Positions 52,716 through 61,182 of a stretch of DNA of 64,000 nt are shown in pieces. The stretch covers positions 434,001 to 498,000 of the forward strand of contig NZ_CP108443.1 in assembly GCF_041435355.1 (NCBI RefSeq). The letters are read 5' to 3'. The notes under the pieces were generated by a model. The model made no database searches and was not told the DNA's origin. It saw only the letters and a program-made list of their open reading frames with translations. Position numbers and translations under genes: made by a program. Numbering within the stretch: position 1 is the stretch's first letter; each line of letters begins with the position of its first letter. Origin of the DNA: Streptomyces sp. NBC_01276 (GTDB taxonomy: Bacteria > Actinomycetota > Actinomycetes > Streptomycetales > Streptomycetaceae).

Positions 52716-53078
52716 ATGCGCACACTCCACCTCGCCACCGTCTTCGCCGCGGCCACCCTGCTCACTCTCACCGGGTGCAGCTCCAGCAGCCCCAAAGCCG
52801 CCACTGACGTCCAGGTCTCACCCGCGCCCGGCCAGCAAGCCACCTACCTCGCCGCCCTCAACGCCATCGACCCCGAGATCGTCAATGGCAAGGACGACAA
52901 GGCCATCAGCCGCGGCCTCGACCAGTGCACCGCGATGAAGACCGAGACGAACCCCAACAGGCGCGTCACTCAGGTAGAGGAGCGATTCATCAGCCCGCAC
53001 CACCCGGGCGGCTTCGGCCCCGCCAAGAGCTCCCTCATCCTCGGCGCCGTACAGAAGAACCTCTGCCCCACCCTCTGA
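52716..53078 (+). CDS. Small lipoprotein (DUF732-like)
   Basis: A 120-residue protein starts MRTLHLATVFAAATLLTLTG with the lipobox LTGC at residues 18-21 and a Ser-rich tether. The mature part (YLAALNAIDPEIVNGKDDKA, ISRGLDQCTAMKTE, RVTQVEERFISPHHPGGFGP) resembles the DUF732 helical secreted domain: LxxIDPEIVNGKDxxAISRGLxxC with a C-terminal Cys (KNLCPTL) that probably pairs with the first. Homologues are common in actinomycetes and of unknown function. The start site lacks a good ribosome binding site. Confidence 0.75.
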   Translation: MRTLHLATVFAAATLLTLTGCSSSSPKAATDVQVSPAPGQQATYLAALNAIDPEIVNGKDDKAISRGLDQCTAMKTETNPNRRVTQVEERFISPHHPGGFGPAKSSLILGAVQKNLCPTL

Positions 53079-53135
53079 CCAACCCCACAAGCCACTCGGT
53101 GCGAGTGGATGCGGGTGCGGCCGCCCGGGACCAAC

Positions 53136-53997
53136 GGGTGTCGCAGAAGGCTCAGTGCCGGGCATTGCTCCTGTATAGGTGGGGTGTTGCGGGCTGAGCC
53201 GGTGTGGGTCGAGACGTTGCCGGCCTTGCGAATCGACCGGTTCGCGAAGCTGGTGAAAGCAGTGAAGGAGCGGGGCGGGAACGGTCCCGGTGGCGACAGG
53301 CCGTGGTGCCTGCCGCTGGCCGACCGGGTCCTGCTGGTTGCCGTCTACTACCGCACCGACCTCACCATGCGGCAGCTCGCCCCGAACTCGTGATCTCTCC
53401 GGCCACCGTCTGACGGGTCGTCCAACGCCTGCGTCCGTTGCCGGCCCTGGAGCCCGCCCCGCGGCCGGTCGCCGACGTGGACCGGCTGTGGATCGTGGAC
53501 GCAACCTTGATCCCGGTCCGCGACCGTACCGTCGGAGCCTCCTCCCGCAACCACCGGCTCTCGGCGAACGTGCAGGTCATCATCGACGCAGGCAGCCGCC
53601 TGGTCATCGCCTCGGCCCGGCCCGCGCCGGGCAACAAGGCCGACGCCCACGTGTGGCGGGAGTCGGGCCTGCCGGCCGTGGCGGCCGGGACGACTGTGAT
53701 CGCGGAAGGCGCCTGCCTCGGCACCGGCCTGATCGTCCCGCACCGCAGAAGAGCCGGACGTCCCCTCCTGCGCGGGCAGGAAGAGGACAACGCCGAACAC
53801 CGCCGGGTCCGTGCACGCGTCGAGCACACCTTCGCCCGGATGGAGAACGGGAAGATCCTCCGCGACTGCCGCCAGAAGGGAGACGGCCTCCACCACGCGG
53901 TCCAGGCCATCGCCGCCATGCACAACCGCCATGACACGGCGAAACAGCAGGTCAGGCGCCACTTCGACCTGCCGAAACCGGACCTTCTGCAACACCC
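53136..53997 (+). mobile_element. IS5-type element with 15-bp terminal inverted repeats
   Basis: The left end GGGTGTCGCAGAAGG (53136-53150) and right end CCTTCTGCAACACCC (53983-53997) match at 14 of 15 positions when inverted. They enclose a DDE_Tnp_4 transposase gene, giving an 862-bp element. No target duplication is evident from the flanks (AAC on the left, TTC on the right). The same family occurs as older remnants at 1491-2053 and 8440-8600. Confidence 0.75.
53184..53960 (+). pseudogene. DDE_Tnp_4 transposase, frameshifted
   Basis: GTG 53184 opens LRAEPVWVETLPALRIDRFA, then LPLADRVLLVAVYYRTDLTM and RQLAP, and stops at 53391-53393. In the next frame ISPATV and RLRPLPALEPAPRPVADVDR lead to LWIVDATLIPVRDRTVGASS (first catalytic Asp), NVQVIIDAGSRLVIASARPA, PGNKADAHVWRESGLPAVAA, TTVIAEGACLGTGLIVPHRR and RVRARVEHTFARMENGKILR (third acid Glu). 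In IAEGACLG, Glu replaces the usual catalytic Asp (IADGAYLG). Thus both a frameshift plus stop near 53390-53413 and an active-site change exist. The C-terminus ends near AAMHNRHDTAKQQ. Confidence 0.85.
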
Positions 53998-54052
53998 TTC
54001 AGAGGGCGTTTCGCGCGCGCGGCAACGCGGTACTGCTGGGTCCCTTGCGTGA

Positions 54053-54431
54053 CGTCACCACTTCAGGGATGCCGCCGGTCCACCCGACGGAGCTGTCTCC
54101 CACGGCTACTGCGGACACTGGTGGACGAATTCCCGGTACTTCCGCCAGGGGTGCTCGGTGGTCCCGGCCGGTGGGGACGAGTGCTATCGGGTATCCCGGG
54201 GGTGCGTGCCATGCCGTGGGGACCGGGTCGGCGACGGCAATCACCCCTGGACATACGCCACTTGGCGTCACGTCACCAGCGTGAGGCGGTGCAGTCCCGC
54301 GCCCTCTCACACACATCAGGGGGCCACCGTGTGGTCCCCGGGAGGGAAAGCCATGCCGGCGTACCAGAACACGGGTCGCGGCCCAGGCGGGGCTGGAAAG
54401 GGCTGAAGAGGGCCGGACTGCAGGCCCGACG
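54053..54431. other. No gene seen
   Basis: Mixed sequence between the IS5-type element and a small membrane-protein frame. No supported start or terminator. Confidence 0.4.
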
Positions 54432-54641
54432 ATGCCGCAGGCGGTGATCATCGGCACGATCGTCAGCGCGGTTCTCGCCTTGGCGGTGGTGCCGCGGCTG
54501 AACGGGATCCTGATGGCCGAGACACTGCAGATACTGAGCGGGGCCGGCGGGATCGGTGTGGGCGTCGTCCTCGCCGTGACGCCCGGCGGCCGCGGCCGCG
54601 TGACCACCATGGCCCGCGCCGCCCTGCACGCCGCCCGCTGA
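54432..54641 (+). CDS. Small membrane protein of a mobile-element type pair
   Basis: A 69-residue protein starts MPQAVIIGTIVSAVLALAVV and has two hydrophobic stretches (1-24 and ~34-52, LQILSGAGGIGVGVVLAVTP) with an Arg-rich C-terminus. It ends 11 bases before an apparent start of a helix-turn-helix gene, so the two look like one unit. The ribosome binding site is weak (GCAGG). Such short membrane proteins occur in actinomycete integrative elements; the function is unknown. Confidence 0.5.
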   Translation: MPQAVIIGTIVSAVLALAVVPRLNGILMAETLQILSGAGGIGVGVVLAVTPGGRGRVTTMARAALHAAR

Positions 54642-54652
54642 GAAAGGGGACG

Positions 54653-55272
54653 ATCACGGGACGCCCTGAACAACCCGTCGACCACACCGTTCCGAACGCG
54701 CCGAACTCGCTACAGCCCTACGACGATGCCGCGCCACGGCAGGCCTGAGCTACGACGAACTCGCCGACATGACCGGCCTGTCTGCGGGCACCTTCAAGCG
54801 CGCCACGTCGGGCGAGACCGTGCCGACCGAGGAGACACTCAGGAAGTCCGCCTGCACCTGCGGAGTAGATCTGAAGGGCAAGCGCACACTGGGCACGCTC
54901 TGGATCGATGCCCGAATCGCCGACCGGGGCCGGCTTGCGCGGCTACGCAAGCCGCCGCAACCGCGGTTCACGAACGGCCGCCATGAGCTGAGCGCAGCAC
55001 TGGAGTACTTCTACGAAGCGGCCCGCGCACCGCCGCTGCGCCGTCTCACAGAACTCGCCGGCGGCAGCCGCCTGCTGCCGGTCAGCTCGGCCGCCAGGAT
55101 CGTCAACCGACAGGCGTTGCCCGCCAGCCGCCAGCAGATGATCGCCTTTCTGACAGCCTGCGGCCTCACGGAGTGGGCTCGTGCGATATGGGGAGAAGCC
55201 TTCGAAGAGATCACCGAAAGCCACGACCACGCAGAGGCCGGTCCATTGATAAGGACGGCGGCACTAGAGTAA
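54653..55272 (+). pseudogene. XRE-type helix-turn-helix protein, start codon lost and frameshifted
   Basis: AAAGGGGA (54643-54650) is placed as a ribosome binding site, but the codon that follows is ATC (54653), then TGRPEQPVDHTVP in one frame. Near 54690 the coding frame moves to SERAELATALRRCRATAGLS, YDELADMTGLSAGTFKRATS and GETVPTEETLRKSACTCGVD, a standard XRE helix-turn-helix with the GETVPTxETL hinge. The remainder (FTNGRHELSAALEYFYEAAR, LPASRQQMIAFLTACGLTEW and an acidic tail) is intact to the stop at 55272. With ATG 54769 used internally the DNA-binding domain would be incomplete. Probably a decayed regulator of a mobile element. Confidence 0.6.
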
Positions 55273-55507
55273 TTCGCCGCACCACGCCCCAGTCTCCGCT
55301 GATGAACCGCGGAGGAGGATCCGCAAGATACGTCAACCCCGAGTTCTGGCCACTCATTCATACCAGCACCACCCCGAGCCGGGTGGGCTGGACAGCCTGA
55401 TGCTCGTGCACAGCCTGGCCGGAGCGATGCACTGGCCGGGCGGCCCCGAAACCTTGAGTGCTCTCCCGCTGCACCGACGGGAGTGGAACCGCCCCTGAAC
55501 GCCCCGC
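55273..55507. other. No gene seen
   Basis: Short non-coding stretch between the decayed regulator and an IS630 remnant. Confidence 0.4.
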
Positions 55508-56184
55508 TCACGTGCTCCGGCCCCGCCGCGCCCGTCCCCGGAGGGTGTTGTCGGTGGTGGGGGTGAGCATGGGGAGATGAGCGCCGGTAGGGCGCCTGTC
55601 GGACGCCGCCGAGCTCCAGGCCCGGATGTCGCGTTCGAGGGCCTGGACGGAGCGGTGCACGCCGCGTTTGAGCTTCTTCTGGGCCAGCCCGGCGAACCAC
55701 CGCTCGACCAGGTTCAACCAGGGTGCTCTGGTCGGCGTGAAGTGCAGGTGGAACCGTGAGTGGGCTGGCAGCCATCGTTTGACGCTGGGTGTCCTGTGGG
55801 TCGCACAGTTGTCCGGGATCAGGTGAACCTGCAGGTCAGCCGGGGCTTCTGTGTCGAGCTTGGTGAGGAATTTCTTACTCCGCTGCCCGGTGACGCGGTG
55901 CAGGGAACTGTGATCTTCCGTGGGACACCGGGCCGCGGGTCGTCGCACAAGCCGTCCAGTCCCCACTCGATGAAGCAGCGCCGCCAGGTGCGGACCGTGT
56001 CCGGAGCGATCCGCAGCCGGAGCGACACCTCCATGATCGAGTGGCCTCCGGCGCACTCCAGCACGATCCGCGACCGCTGAGCCGAAGCCTGAGCCGTCGG
56101 ACGGCGACGTAACCAGCCCTCCAGCACTGCCCGCTGGGCATCAGTGACCGACAACGGCGGAATCATCGGACCCGGACGACGCAT
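55508..56184 (-). pseudogene. IS630-family transposase with internal deletion
   Basis: The minus strand starts MRRPGPMIPPLSVTDAQRAV, with the helix-turn-helix RSRIVLECAGGHSIMEVSLR and RIAPDTVRTWRRCFIEWGLD. At about 55900 it jumps, in a new frame, to RSKKFLTKLDTEAPADLQVH, LIPDNCATHRTPSVKRWLPA (second Asp) and TPTRAPWLNLVERWFAGLAQ (third acid). The segment with the first catalytic Asp and HTH-linker is deleted. It is from a different IS630 lineage than the remnant at 7302-8100. Confidence 0.85.
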
Positions 56185-56318
56185 GCTCGACTGACAACGA
56201 GTCTCTGCCTCAGGTCACTGGGCCGCCCCCTTCGGATCCGCACAAGCGGCCCCCTCCTTTCTCACATACGACTCCCTGCCTCCCCAGCGCCCCTGCCGCC
56301 GATCGTGCGCCCGCCTGG

Positions 56319-58007
56319 CTAGGCGAAGGAGAACCAGTTGACGTTGACGAAGTCGGAGGGCTGGCCGCTGTCGAAGGTCAGGTAGACGTCGTGGGTTCCG
56401 GTGGTGCGGCGGATGTCGGCGGGGACCGTGCGCCAGGCCTGCCAGCCGCCGGTGTTGGCGATGGCGAAGCCGCCGACCGGGGTGGCTGTGGGGCTGTCGA
56501 GGCGTACCTGGACCAGGCCGCTGACTCCGCCGGCGGCCCCGGAAGCGACGCGGGCGTCGAAGCGGGTGGCGCCGGTGGGGCCGAAGGCGACGGCCGAGAA
56601 CTTGAGCCAGTCGCCGTTGGACAGATGGCCGACGTCGGATCCGCCGCCGCCGTCGGAGCAGGCCTCGACCTGTGCTCCGGACTGGGCGTTGAACGTCTCG
56701 GCCTGGAGGGTGGTGAAGGCGCTGACCCCGCCGCCCGGAGCGGTGGCGGTCGGCGTCGGGGCCGGTGTGCCGCCGCCGGCCAGACCGCCGACCGTGATGG
56801 TCCAGCGGCCGGGGGTGCCGGACTGCACCTTGCCCTCGAAGTCGACTCCGGCCGGGTGCACGTCGTCGTACGGGAAGGCGTACCCGAGATGGTCGGGGGT
56901 GGTGTTGTGCAGGATGCGGGCGTAATGGTTGGTGCGCGGTCGGGTGTAGAACGCGGCGGGATTCTCGGCGGTCGGCTGGTGGGGGTTGTCCAGCAGGGTG
57001 GTGCGGTTGAAGGCGGCGGCGAGCCGTGCGCTGAGATTGCCCATCAGGTCGTTGCCCGTGGTGAAGGGCGTGTCGCTGCAGGAGAAGATCGAAAGGGTGG
57101 ACGGCTTGGCGAAGCTGCCGACTCCGGGGAAGGCGAGGACGTCGCCGTTCACCCGGCCGGTGACGGTTCCCCAGGTGAACTGGGTGTCGATGCGCAGGTC
57201 GGTGGAGCGGTACTTGTTCCACACCTCGTCCACGTAGCTGTCGAAGTAGCCTCGGAACAAGGCGCTGTTGCCGCGGATCGCCAGGTTGGGGCTGAGTACG
57301 CGCACGTCGCGACCGCCCGCGGTGACGATCAGTCGGCTCCAGTCGCTGCCGTCGGCGGCGGACTGGGCCCGCAGCGCGGCGGCGACCCGGGACAGTCCGT
57401 CGGCGGGCAGCCCGCGTACGGTCTGGGTGCCCTGCTCGGTCTCCAGTTCGAAGGCGATCGGCAGCGAGACCATGTCGACGAACGTGATGTTGGCGTACAA
57501 CTGGTCGCTGTTGAAGGTGAATTCGCAGAAGTCGTGAGCGACGTTCGCGTTGGGGTCGGTGGGGTTGCTCACCGACGGCAGGGCCAGACCGCCGCCGCGG
57601 TTCACCAGGAAGGTGAGCTTCGCGCCGACGGAGAAGTAGATACGGCCGCTGTCCAGGCGCGGCAGCGTCACCCTCCGCGCTCCGGCGCCGGACGCGTTGA
57701 GCGGGATGGCACAGTCGACCCCGAGCGGGGTCTGATCGTCGGCCGGAGCCGGCGGGTGGTACAGGCTGGAGCCGTTGGCCCGGACGAAGGCCCAGGTGCC
57801 ACCGGCCGCGGGGTCACGGCCGAGCACGTAGGCGTACACCGTGTTGTTGCCGGTGGTGTTCACCAGGTCCAGGGGGAGCGTGGCGGTGGTGGACGCGTTG
57901 GCGCCCATCTCGAGCCACGCTGCCGCGGCGGGCACCGCCAGGGCCAGGCCCGCCGTCACGGCGAGGAGTTTTCTACGGGACATGGTGCGTTGGTGGCGAG
58001 CCGTCAC
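56319..58007 (-). CDS. Secreted GH64 endo-beta-1,3-glucanase with CBM6
   Basis: A 562-residue protein from GTG 58007 (ATG nine codons in is an alternative). SRRKLLAVTAGLALAVPAAA is a Tat-type signal ending near residue 39. Residues ~42-410 are a thaumatin-like GH64 domain: ANITFVDMVSLPIAF and HDFCEFTFN supply Glu162 and Asp178, separated by 16 residues exactly as the catalytic pair of the laminaripentaose-producing glucanase of S. matensis. A Pro/Thr-rich linker (~415-435) leads to a CBM6 (~440-562: TTLQAETFNAQSGAQVEACS, VGHLSNGDWLKFSAVAFGPT). It cleaves beta-1,3-glucan into oligosaccharides outside the cell. It lies 123 bases downstream of the GH16 gene on the same strand and probably shares its operator-controlled promoter. 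Confidence 0.92.
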   Translation of the reverse strand: MTARHQRTMSRRKLLAVTAGLALAVPAAAAWLEMGANASTTATLPLDLVNTTGNNTVYAYVLGRDPAAGGTWAFVRANGSSLYHPPAPADDQTPLGVDCAIPLNASGAGARRVTLPRLDSGRIYFSVGAKLTFLVNRGGGLALPSVSNPTDPNANVAHDFCEFTFNSDQLYANITFVDMVSLPIAFELETEQGTQTVRGLPADGLSRVAAALRAQSAADGSDWSRLIVTAGGRDVRVLSPNLAIRGNSALFRGYFDSYVDEVWNKYRSTDLRIDTQFTWGTVTGRVNGDVLAFPGVGSFAKPSTLSIFSCSDTPFTTGNDLMGNLSARLAAAFNRTTLLDNPHQPTAENPAAFYTRPRTNHYARILHNTTPDHLGYAFPYDDVHPAGVDFEGKVQSGTPGRWTITVGGLAGGGTPAPTPTATAPGGGVSAFTTLQAETFNAQSGAQVEACSDGGGGSDVGHLSNGDWLKFSAVAFGPTGATRFDARVASGAAGGVSGLVQVRLDSPTATPVGGFAIANTGGWQAWRTVPADIRRTTGTHDVYLTFDSGQPSDFVNVNWFSFA

Positions 58008-58033
58008 GGTGGGGGTCCGTTCTTCGTGAGGTC

Positions 58034-58118
58034 GGGCGGGGGAGCGGTCGGACGCAGGGACCGGGGGGGAGGGGGAAGGGAGGGAGGCGTGGCCGGGGGA
58101 GGGAGAGGGGAGCGCGGC
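58034..58118 (+). promoter_or_regulatory. G-rich tract in the GH64 leader
   Basis: The plus strand (template strand for GH64) carries many GGG/GGGG runs between 58034 and 58118, spaced to allow G-quadruplexes. A similar tract precedes GH16. Whether it has a function is unknown. Confidence 0.35.
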
Positions 58119-58130
58119 TGGGCCGGTGGG

Positions 58131-59396
58131 TCAGCCGACCGTCCACTTCTGGTTGGCGGCGCCGGTGCAGGTCCAGGTCTGCAAGCGGGTGCCGTCGGCG
58201 GAGGAGTTGCCCTTGGCGTCCAGGCACTTGCCCGCACCGGTGTTGGTGAGGTCACGGGCGGCGGTGTACGTCCACTTCTGGGCGTTGGTGCCGTTGCAGG
58301 TGTAGAGCTGGACGACGGCGCCGTCGGCGGTGGAGCCGCCCGCGACGTCCAGGCACTTGCCGAGGGCGCGGACGGTGCCGTCGCCCGCTATGGTCCACTG
58401 CTGGGCCGCGCTGCCGGTGCAGTCGTGCAGCTGGATGGGGGTGCGGTCGGCGTCGGAGCCGCCGGCGACGTCGACGCACATGCCGCCGATGCCACGGATC
58501 GGGCGTGCGGCAGGGGCGCCGGCGGAGGAGGCGCGGACGTAGTCGACGGTCATCGTCTGCGGGAAGGACGTGGAGGCGTCCGGGCTGCCGGGCCAGTCCC
58601 CACCGACCGCCAGGTTGAGGATGACGAAGAACGGGTGGTCGAAGACCCACTTGTTGCCGCCGGTGTCGGCCGGCGTGAGGGTCTTGTACGTGGTGCCGTC
58701 CACCGACCAGACGAGGGAGTTCGGGCTCCAGTCGACGGCGAACACGTGGAAGTCGTCGGCGAAGGCGCGGCCGCCGGGCAGGTTGTACGCGGCGCCGAGG
58801 CCGCCCGCTCCGGAATAGCCGGGGCCGTGCACCGTACCGTGCACGGTGCTGGGTTCGCGGCCGATGTTCTCCATGATGTCGATCTCGCCGCTGTTGGGCC
58901 AGCCCACGCTGCCGAGGTCGTTGCCGAGCATCCAGAAGGCGGGCCAGATGCCCTGGCCGCGCGGGATTTTGATGCGGGCCTCGAAGCGGCCGTACGCCTG
59001 GGTGAAGGTTTTGGCGGTGTTCAGCCGGGCCGAGGTGTACTGGCACTGCCCGTACCAGCAGCCGAGGCCGGCGTCGGTGTTCTTCCGCGCGGTGATGACG
59101 AGGTTGCCCTGGCCGTCGAGCGCGGCGTTCGACGTGCTGTTCGTGTAGTACTGCAGCTCGTGGTTGCCGAAGCCCGAACCACCCGTTTCCAGGGTCCACT
59201 TGGCGGAGTCAGGGGCGCGGCCGGCCGCACCGTCGAACTCGTCGGACCAGGTCTGCGCGACACCTGCGGCCTCGGCGGGCGGGGCGACCGAACGGGTGAA
59301 GGACATGAGCACCGCCGCGACCAGGGCGGTGGTCACGAGGAGCACCACTCCGCCGAGAGAGCGGCGACGTGCGCGATGAGCAGCAGCCATGGGCAT
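58131..59396 (-). CDS. Secreted GH16 beta-1,3-glucanase with ricin-type lectin domain
   Basis: A 421-residue protein starts at ATG 59396 with AAGGAA just upstream. A long signal/anchor segment (RRSLGGVVLLVTTALVAAVL) ends near EAAG (~45). The GH16 domain (~48-285) shows WSDEFDGAAG, RFEARIKIPRGQGIWPAFWM and the catalytic GEIDIMENIG (ExDxxE), with HVFAVDWSPNSLVWSVDG. The C-terminal ~130 residues (292-421) form a beta-trefoil CBM13 with three repeats, each ending in QQW or QKW. It hydrolyses laminarin-type glucans; the lectin binds sugar polymers. A GAGAGCGCTCTC palindrome lies about 90 bases upstream, indicating LacI-type control. It is the first gene of a unit with GH64. Confidence 0.93.
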   Translation of the reverse strand: MPMAAAHRARRRSLGGVVLLVTTALVAAVLMSFTRSVAPPAEAAGVAQTWSDEFDGAAGRAPDSAKWTLETGGSGFGNHELQYYTNSTSNAALDGQGNLVITARKNTDAGLGCWYGQCQYTSARLNTAKTFTQAYGRFEARIKIPRGQGIWPAFWMLGNDLGSVGWPNSGEIDIMENIGREPSTVHGTVHGPGYSGAGGLGAAYNLPGGRAFADDFHVFAVDWSPNSLVWSVDGTTYKTLTPADTGGNKWVFDHPFFVILNLAVGGDWPGSPDASTSFPQTMTVDYVRASSAGAPAARPIRGIGGMCVDVAGGSDADRTPIQLHDCTGSAAQQWTIAGDGTVRALGKCLDVAGGSTADGAVVQLYTCNGTNAQKWTYTAARDLTNTGAGKCLDAKGNSSADGTRLQTWTCTGAANQKWTVG

Positions 59397-59408
59397 GGTT
59401 CCTTGTCT

Positions 59409-59452
59409 GGGTGGGGGAGGGGAGGGGAGGAGGAGGGGGAGGAGGGGGGCCA
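59409..59452 (+). promoter_or_regulatory. G-rich tract in the GH16 leader
   Basis: GGGTGGGGGAGGGGAGGGG followed by further GGAGG and GGGGGG runs, on the strand opposite the GH16 mRNA, between the operator and the ribosome binding site. Confidence 0.35.
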
Positions 59453-59487
59453 GGCCGGGCGAGCCGTGAAGAGTGAAGGCGGGGTAC

Positions 59488-59499
59488 GAGAGCGCTCTC
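59488..59499. promoter_or_regulatory. LacI-type operator upstream of GH16
   Basis: GAGAGCGCTCTC is a perfect 12-bp palindrome with the central CG typical of LacI-family sites (compare the CebR consensus TGGGAGCGCTCCCA). It lies 91 bases from the GH16 start. The identical core recurs at 61047-61058. Confidence 0.8.
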
Positions 59500-59501
59500 A
59501 A

Positions 59502-59848
59502 ACGTGACGCAATGTCACCCGAGGCAGTGAGTATTACGGAGGGGCAACTGCCATGGCAACGTCAGGCGCCACTCCTCGCACGCCTCTGAGCTGGGGTTTT
59601 CTCTTGCGGTCTTCGGCTTAACGATCTCTTAAGGCTGGCTTGATGCAGAGAGGTGTGAATCGGAGCCTCACGTGAGCGTCGGCCGGACGGCCGCCGCGGG
59701 TACTCCGCGCCGGCGTCCGGACCGCGTGCTCCCGGCCACGTACCGGGCCCCGGCCGACGGTTCCTCGTTCATGCGCCGGTGTCCGGCGCCGCGCGGGACC
59801 TGGTGCCGCGCCGACCTCAGGCGTGTGCAGGGTCAGGCGTGTCCGGCG
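59502..59848. other. Intergenic; no gene
   Basis: Promoter-proximal region of the GH16 unit and 3' flank of the protease gene. It contains AT-richer sequence at 59580-59650 and imperfect GTGTGCAG/GTCAGGC repeats at 59822-59872, but no supported gene. Confidence 0.45.
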
Positions 59849-61015
59849 TCAGGCGGTGTGCAGCGTCAGGCCGTAGCGGCTGAGGATTTCGTTGACCGGC
59901 TGGAACCACGTCTGGCCGCCGGACGAGCAGTTGCCCCAGCCGCCGGAGGTGACGCCCTGGGCCTGGTCCCCGCTGAGGAACGAGCCGCCGGAGTCGCCTC
60001 CCTCGGCGCAGACGCTGGTCTTCGTCATCTGGTAGACCGGGCCCTGGCTGTAGTTGACGGTCTCGTTCTTGGCGAGCACGGTGCCGCAGTGCCAGTGCGT
60101 CGTGGACCCCGACCGGCAGATCGAGGCGCCCACGGGTGCCTCGGCGGAGCCGCGTACCAGCTGGTCCGGGATGGTGCCCCAGCCGAGCACCACCGGTACG
60201 GTCCACCAGCCGCTGTGGATGCCGACGTACGCGTAGTCGTCGCCGGGGAACGAGGATCCCTGGAAGGTGCCCATCGCGGACCCGTCCCAGCCGCGCACGG
60301 CGGCCCCCGCCTGCCCGCAGTGCCCGGCCGTCACGAAGCCGCCGTACACGGAGAAGCCGATCGAACAGCGGACGTTGCCGGTGTGGTACGGGTCGCCGCC
60401 GACGGTGCCCGCGGCGTAGGTGCGGGGCGGCTGCGCCGTCTCGGCGACGGTGACGGGGCCGCCGGCCCGGGCCCGAGCGACGAACGCCCGTACGTCGGGG
60501 GCTTCCCGCTCGGTACCCACGACCGTGACGACGACGCTGTTGGTCCGCGGGTCGACGTGCCAGCCGGCCACCCCGGCGGGGGCGTGCAGCGTGTCCAGGC
60601 GCGCTTTGGCGCGGTCCAGCGCGGCGGCGCTGTGCCTGACGAGGCGGGTGTCGGCGCCCAGTGCCCGCACCTCGGACTCCTCCGCGCGGTCGGTCACCGC
60701 GACGACGAGCCGGCCGGTGGACGGCTCGTACCACGAGCCGCCGTAGGCACCACCCGCGGCCTGCCGTGCGGTCTTCTCCACGACCGCGGCGGCCTTTTCT
60801 GCACTCAGCCGTTCCTCGGCCTGGGAAGCGGTGAGCCCGAGGTCCCGGCGCATCGCGTCGACCAGTCCGGCCGAGGCGGACGGCGCTGAGGCGGACGATG
60901 CCGCGGTGGGCTCCGGAAGCGGGACGGCGCTCGCCACGCCGGCATGGGCGGCGCCCAGGCCGACGGTCAGGAGTAGGGCGGCGAGGGTGGCGCGTAAGGG
61001 GGTGGTGTGTTTCAC
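59849..61015 (-). CDS. Streptogrisin-type secreted serine protease (S1E)
   Basis: A 388-residue preproenzyme starts with GTG, with AGGAGG five bases upstream (an in-frame ATG 15 codons earlier lacks a site). The signal peptide is TLAALLLTVGLGAAHAGVAS (~11-30). The alpha-lytic-protease-type propeptide (~50-200) contains AGLVDAMRRDLGLTASQAEE and GWHVDPRTNSVVVTVVG, which folds and inhibits the protease until autocleavage near residue 201. The catalytic triad is H232 (TAGHCG), D260 (GDDYAYVG) and S342 (EGGDSGGS). Cys217/233, 300/310 and 336/363 probably pair. The palindrome TGAGAGCGCTCTCA 31 bases upstream ties it to the GH16 gene. It likely strips glycoproteins from fungal walls to expose glucan. 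Confidence 0.93.
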   Translation of the reverse strand: MKHTTPLRATLAALLLTVGLGAAHAGVASAVPLPEPTAASSASAPSASAGLVDAMRRDLGLTASQAEERLSAEKAAAVVEKTARQAAGGAYGGSWYEPSTGRLVVAVTDRAEESEVRALGADTRLVRHSAAALDRAKARLDTLHAPAGVAGWHVDPRTNSVVVTVVGTEREAPDVRAFVARARAGGPVTVAETAQPPRTYAAGTVGGDPYHTGNVRCSIGFSVYGGFVTAGHCGQAGAAVRGWDGSAMGTFQGSSFPGDDYAYVGIHSGWWTVPVVLGWGTIPDQLVRGSAEAPVGASICRSGSTTHWHCGTVLAKNETVNYSQGPVYQMTKTSVCAEGGDSGGSFLSGDQAQGVTSGGWGNCSSGGQTWFQPVNEILSRYGLTLHTA

Positions 61016-61045
61016 GAGACCTCCTGGTGTGGGGGATTGAACGCT

Positions 61046-61059
61046 TGAGAGCGCTCTCA
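61046..61059. promoter_or_regulatory. LacI-type operator upstream of the protease
   Basis: TGAGAGCGCTCTCA is a perfect 14-bp palindrome whose 12-bp core equals the site upstream of GH16. Confidence 0.8.
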
Positions 61060-61182
61060 CGGAGTGTCGGGCGCTACGCTAGCCCATGCCACTTGTCAGG
61101 TCCATACCAAAGCCGCTTCCGCCGCGGCGGGACCCGCGCGACCACTCGGTCACCGAGGACTGCCCCCGGCGCCGAGGGCTGA

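Noticed and set aside
56391..59507. A 1038-codon open frame on the plus strand opposite GH64 and GH16
   Set aside because: Gly/Ala/Arg-rich without motifs; the minus strand encodes two clear glycosidases with catalytic residues.
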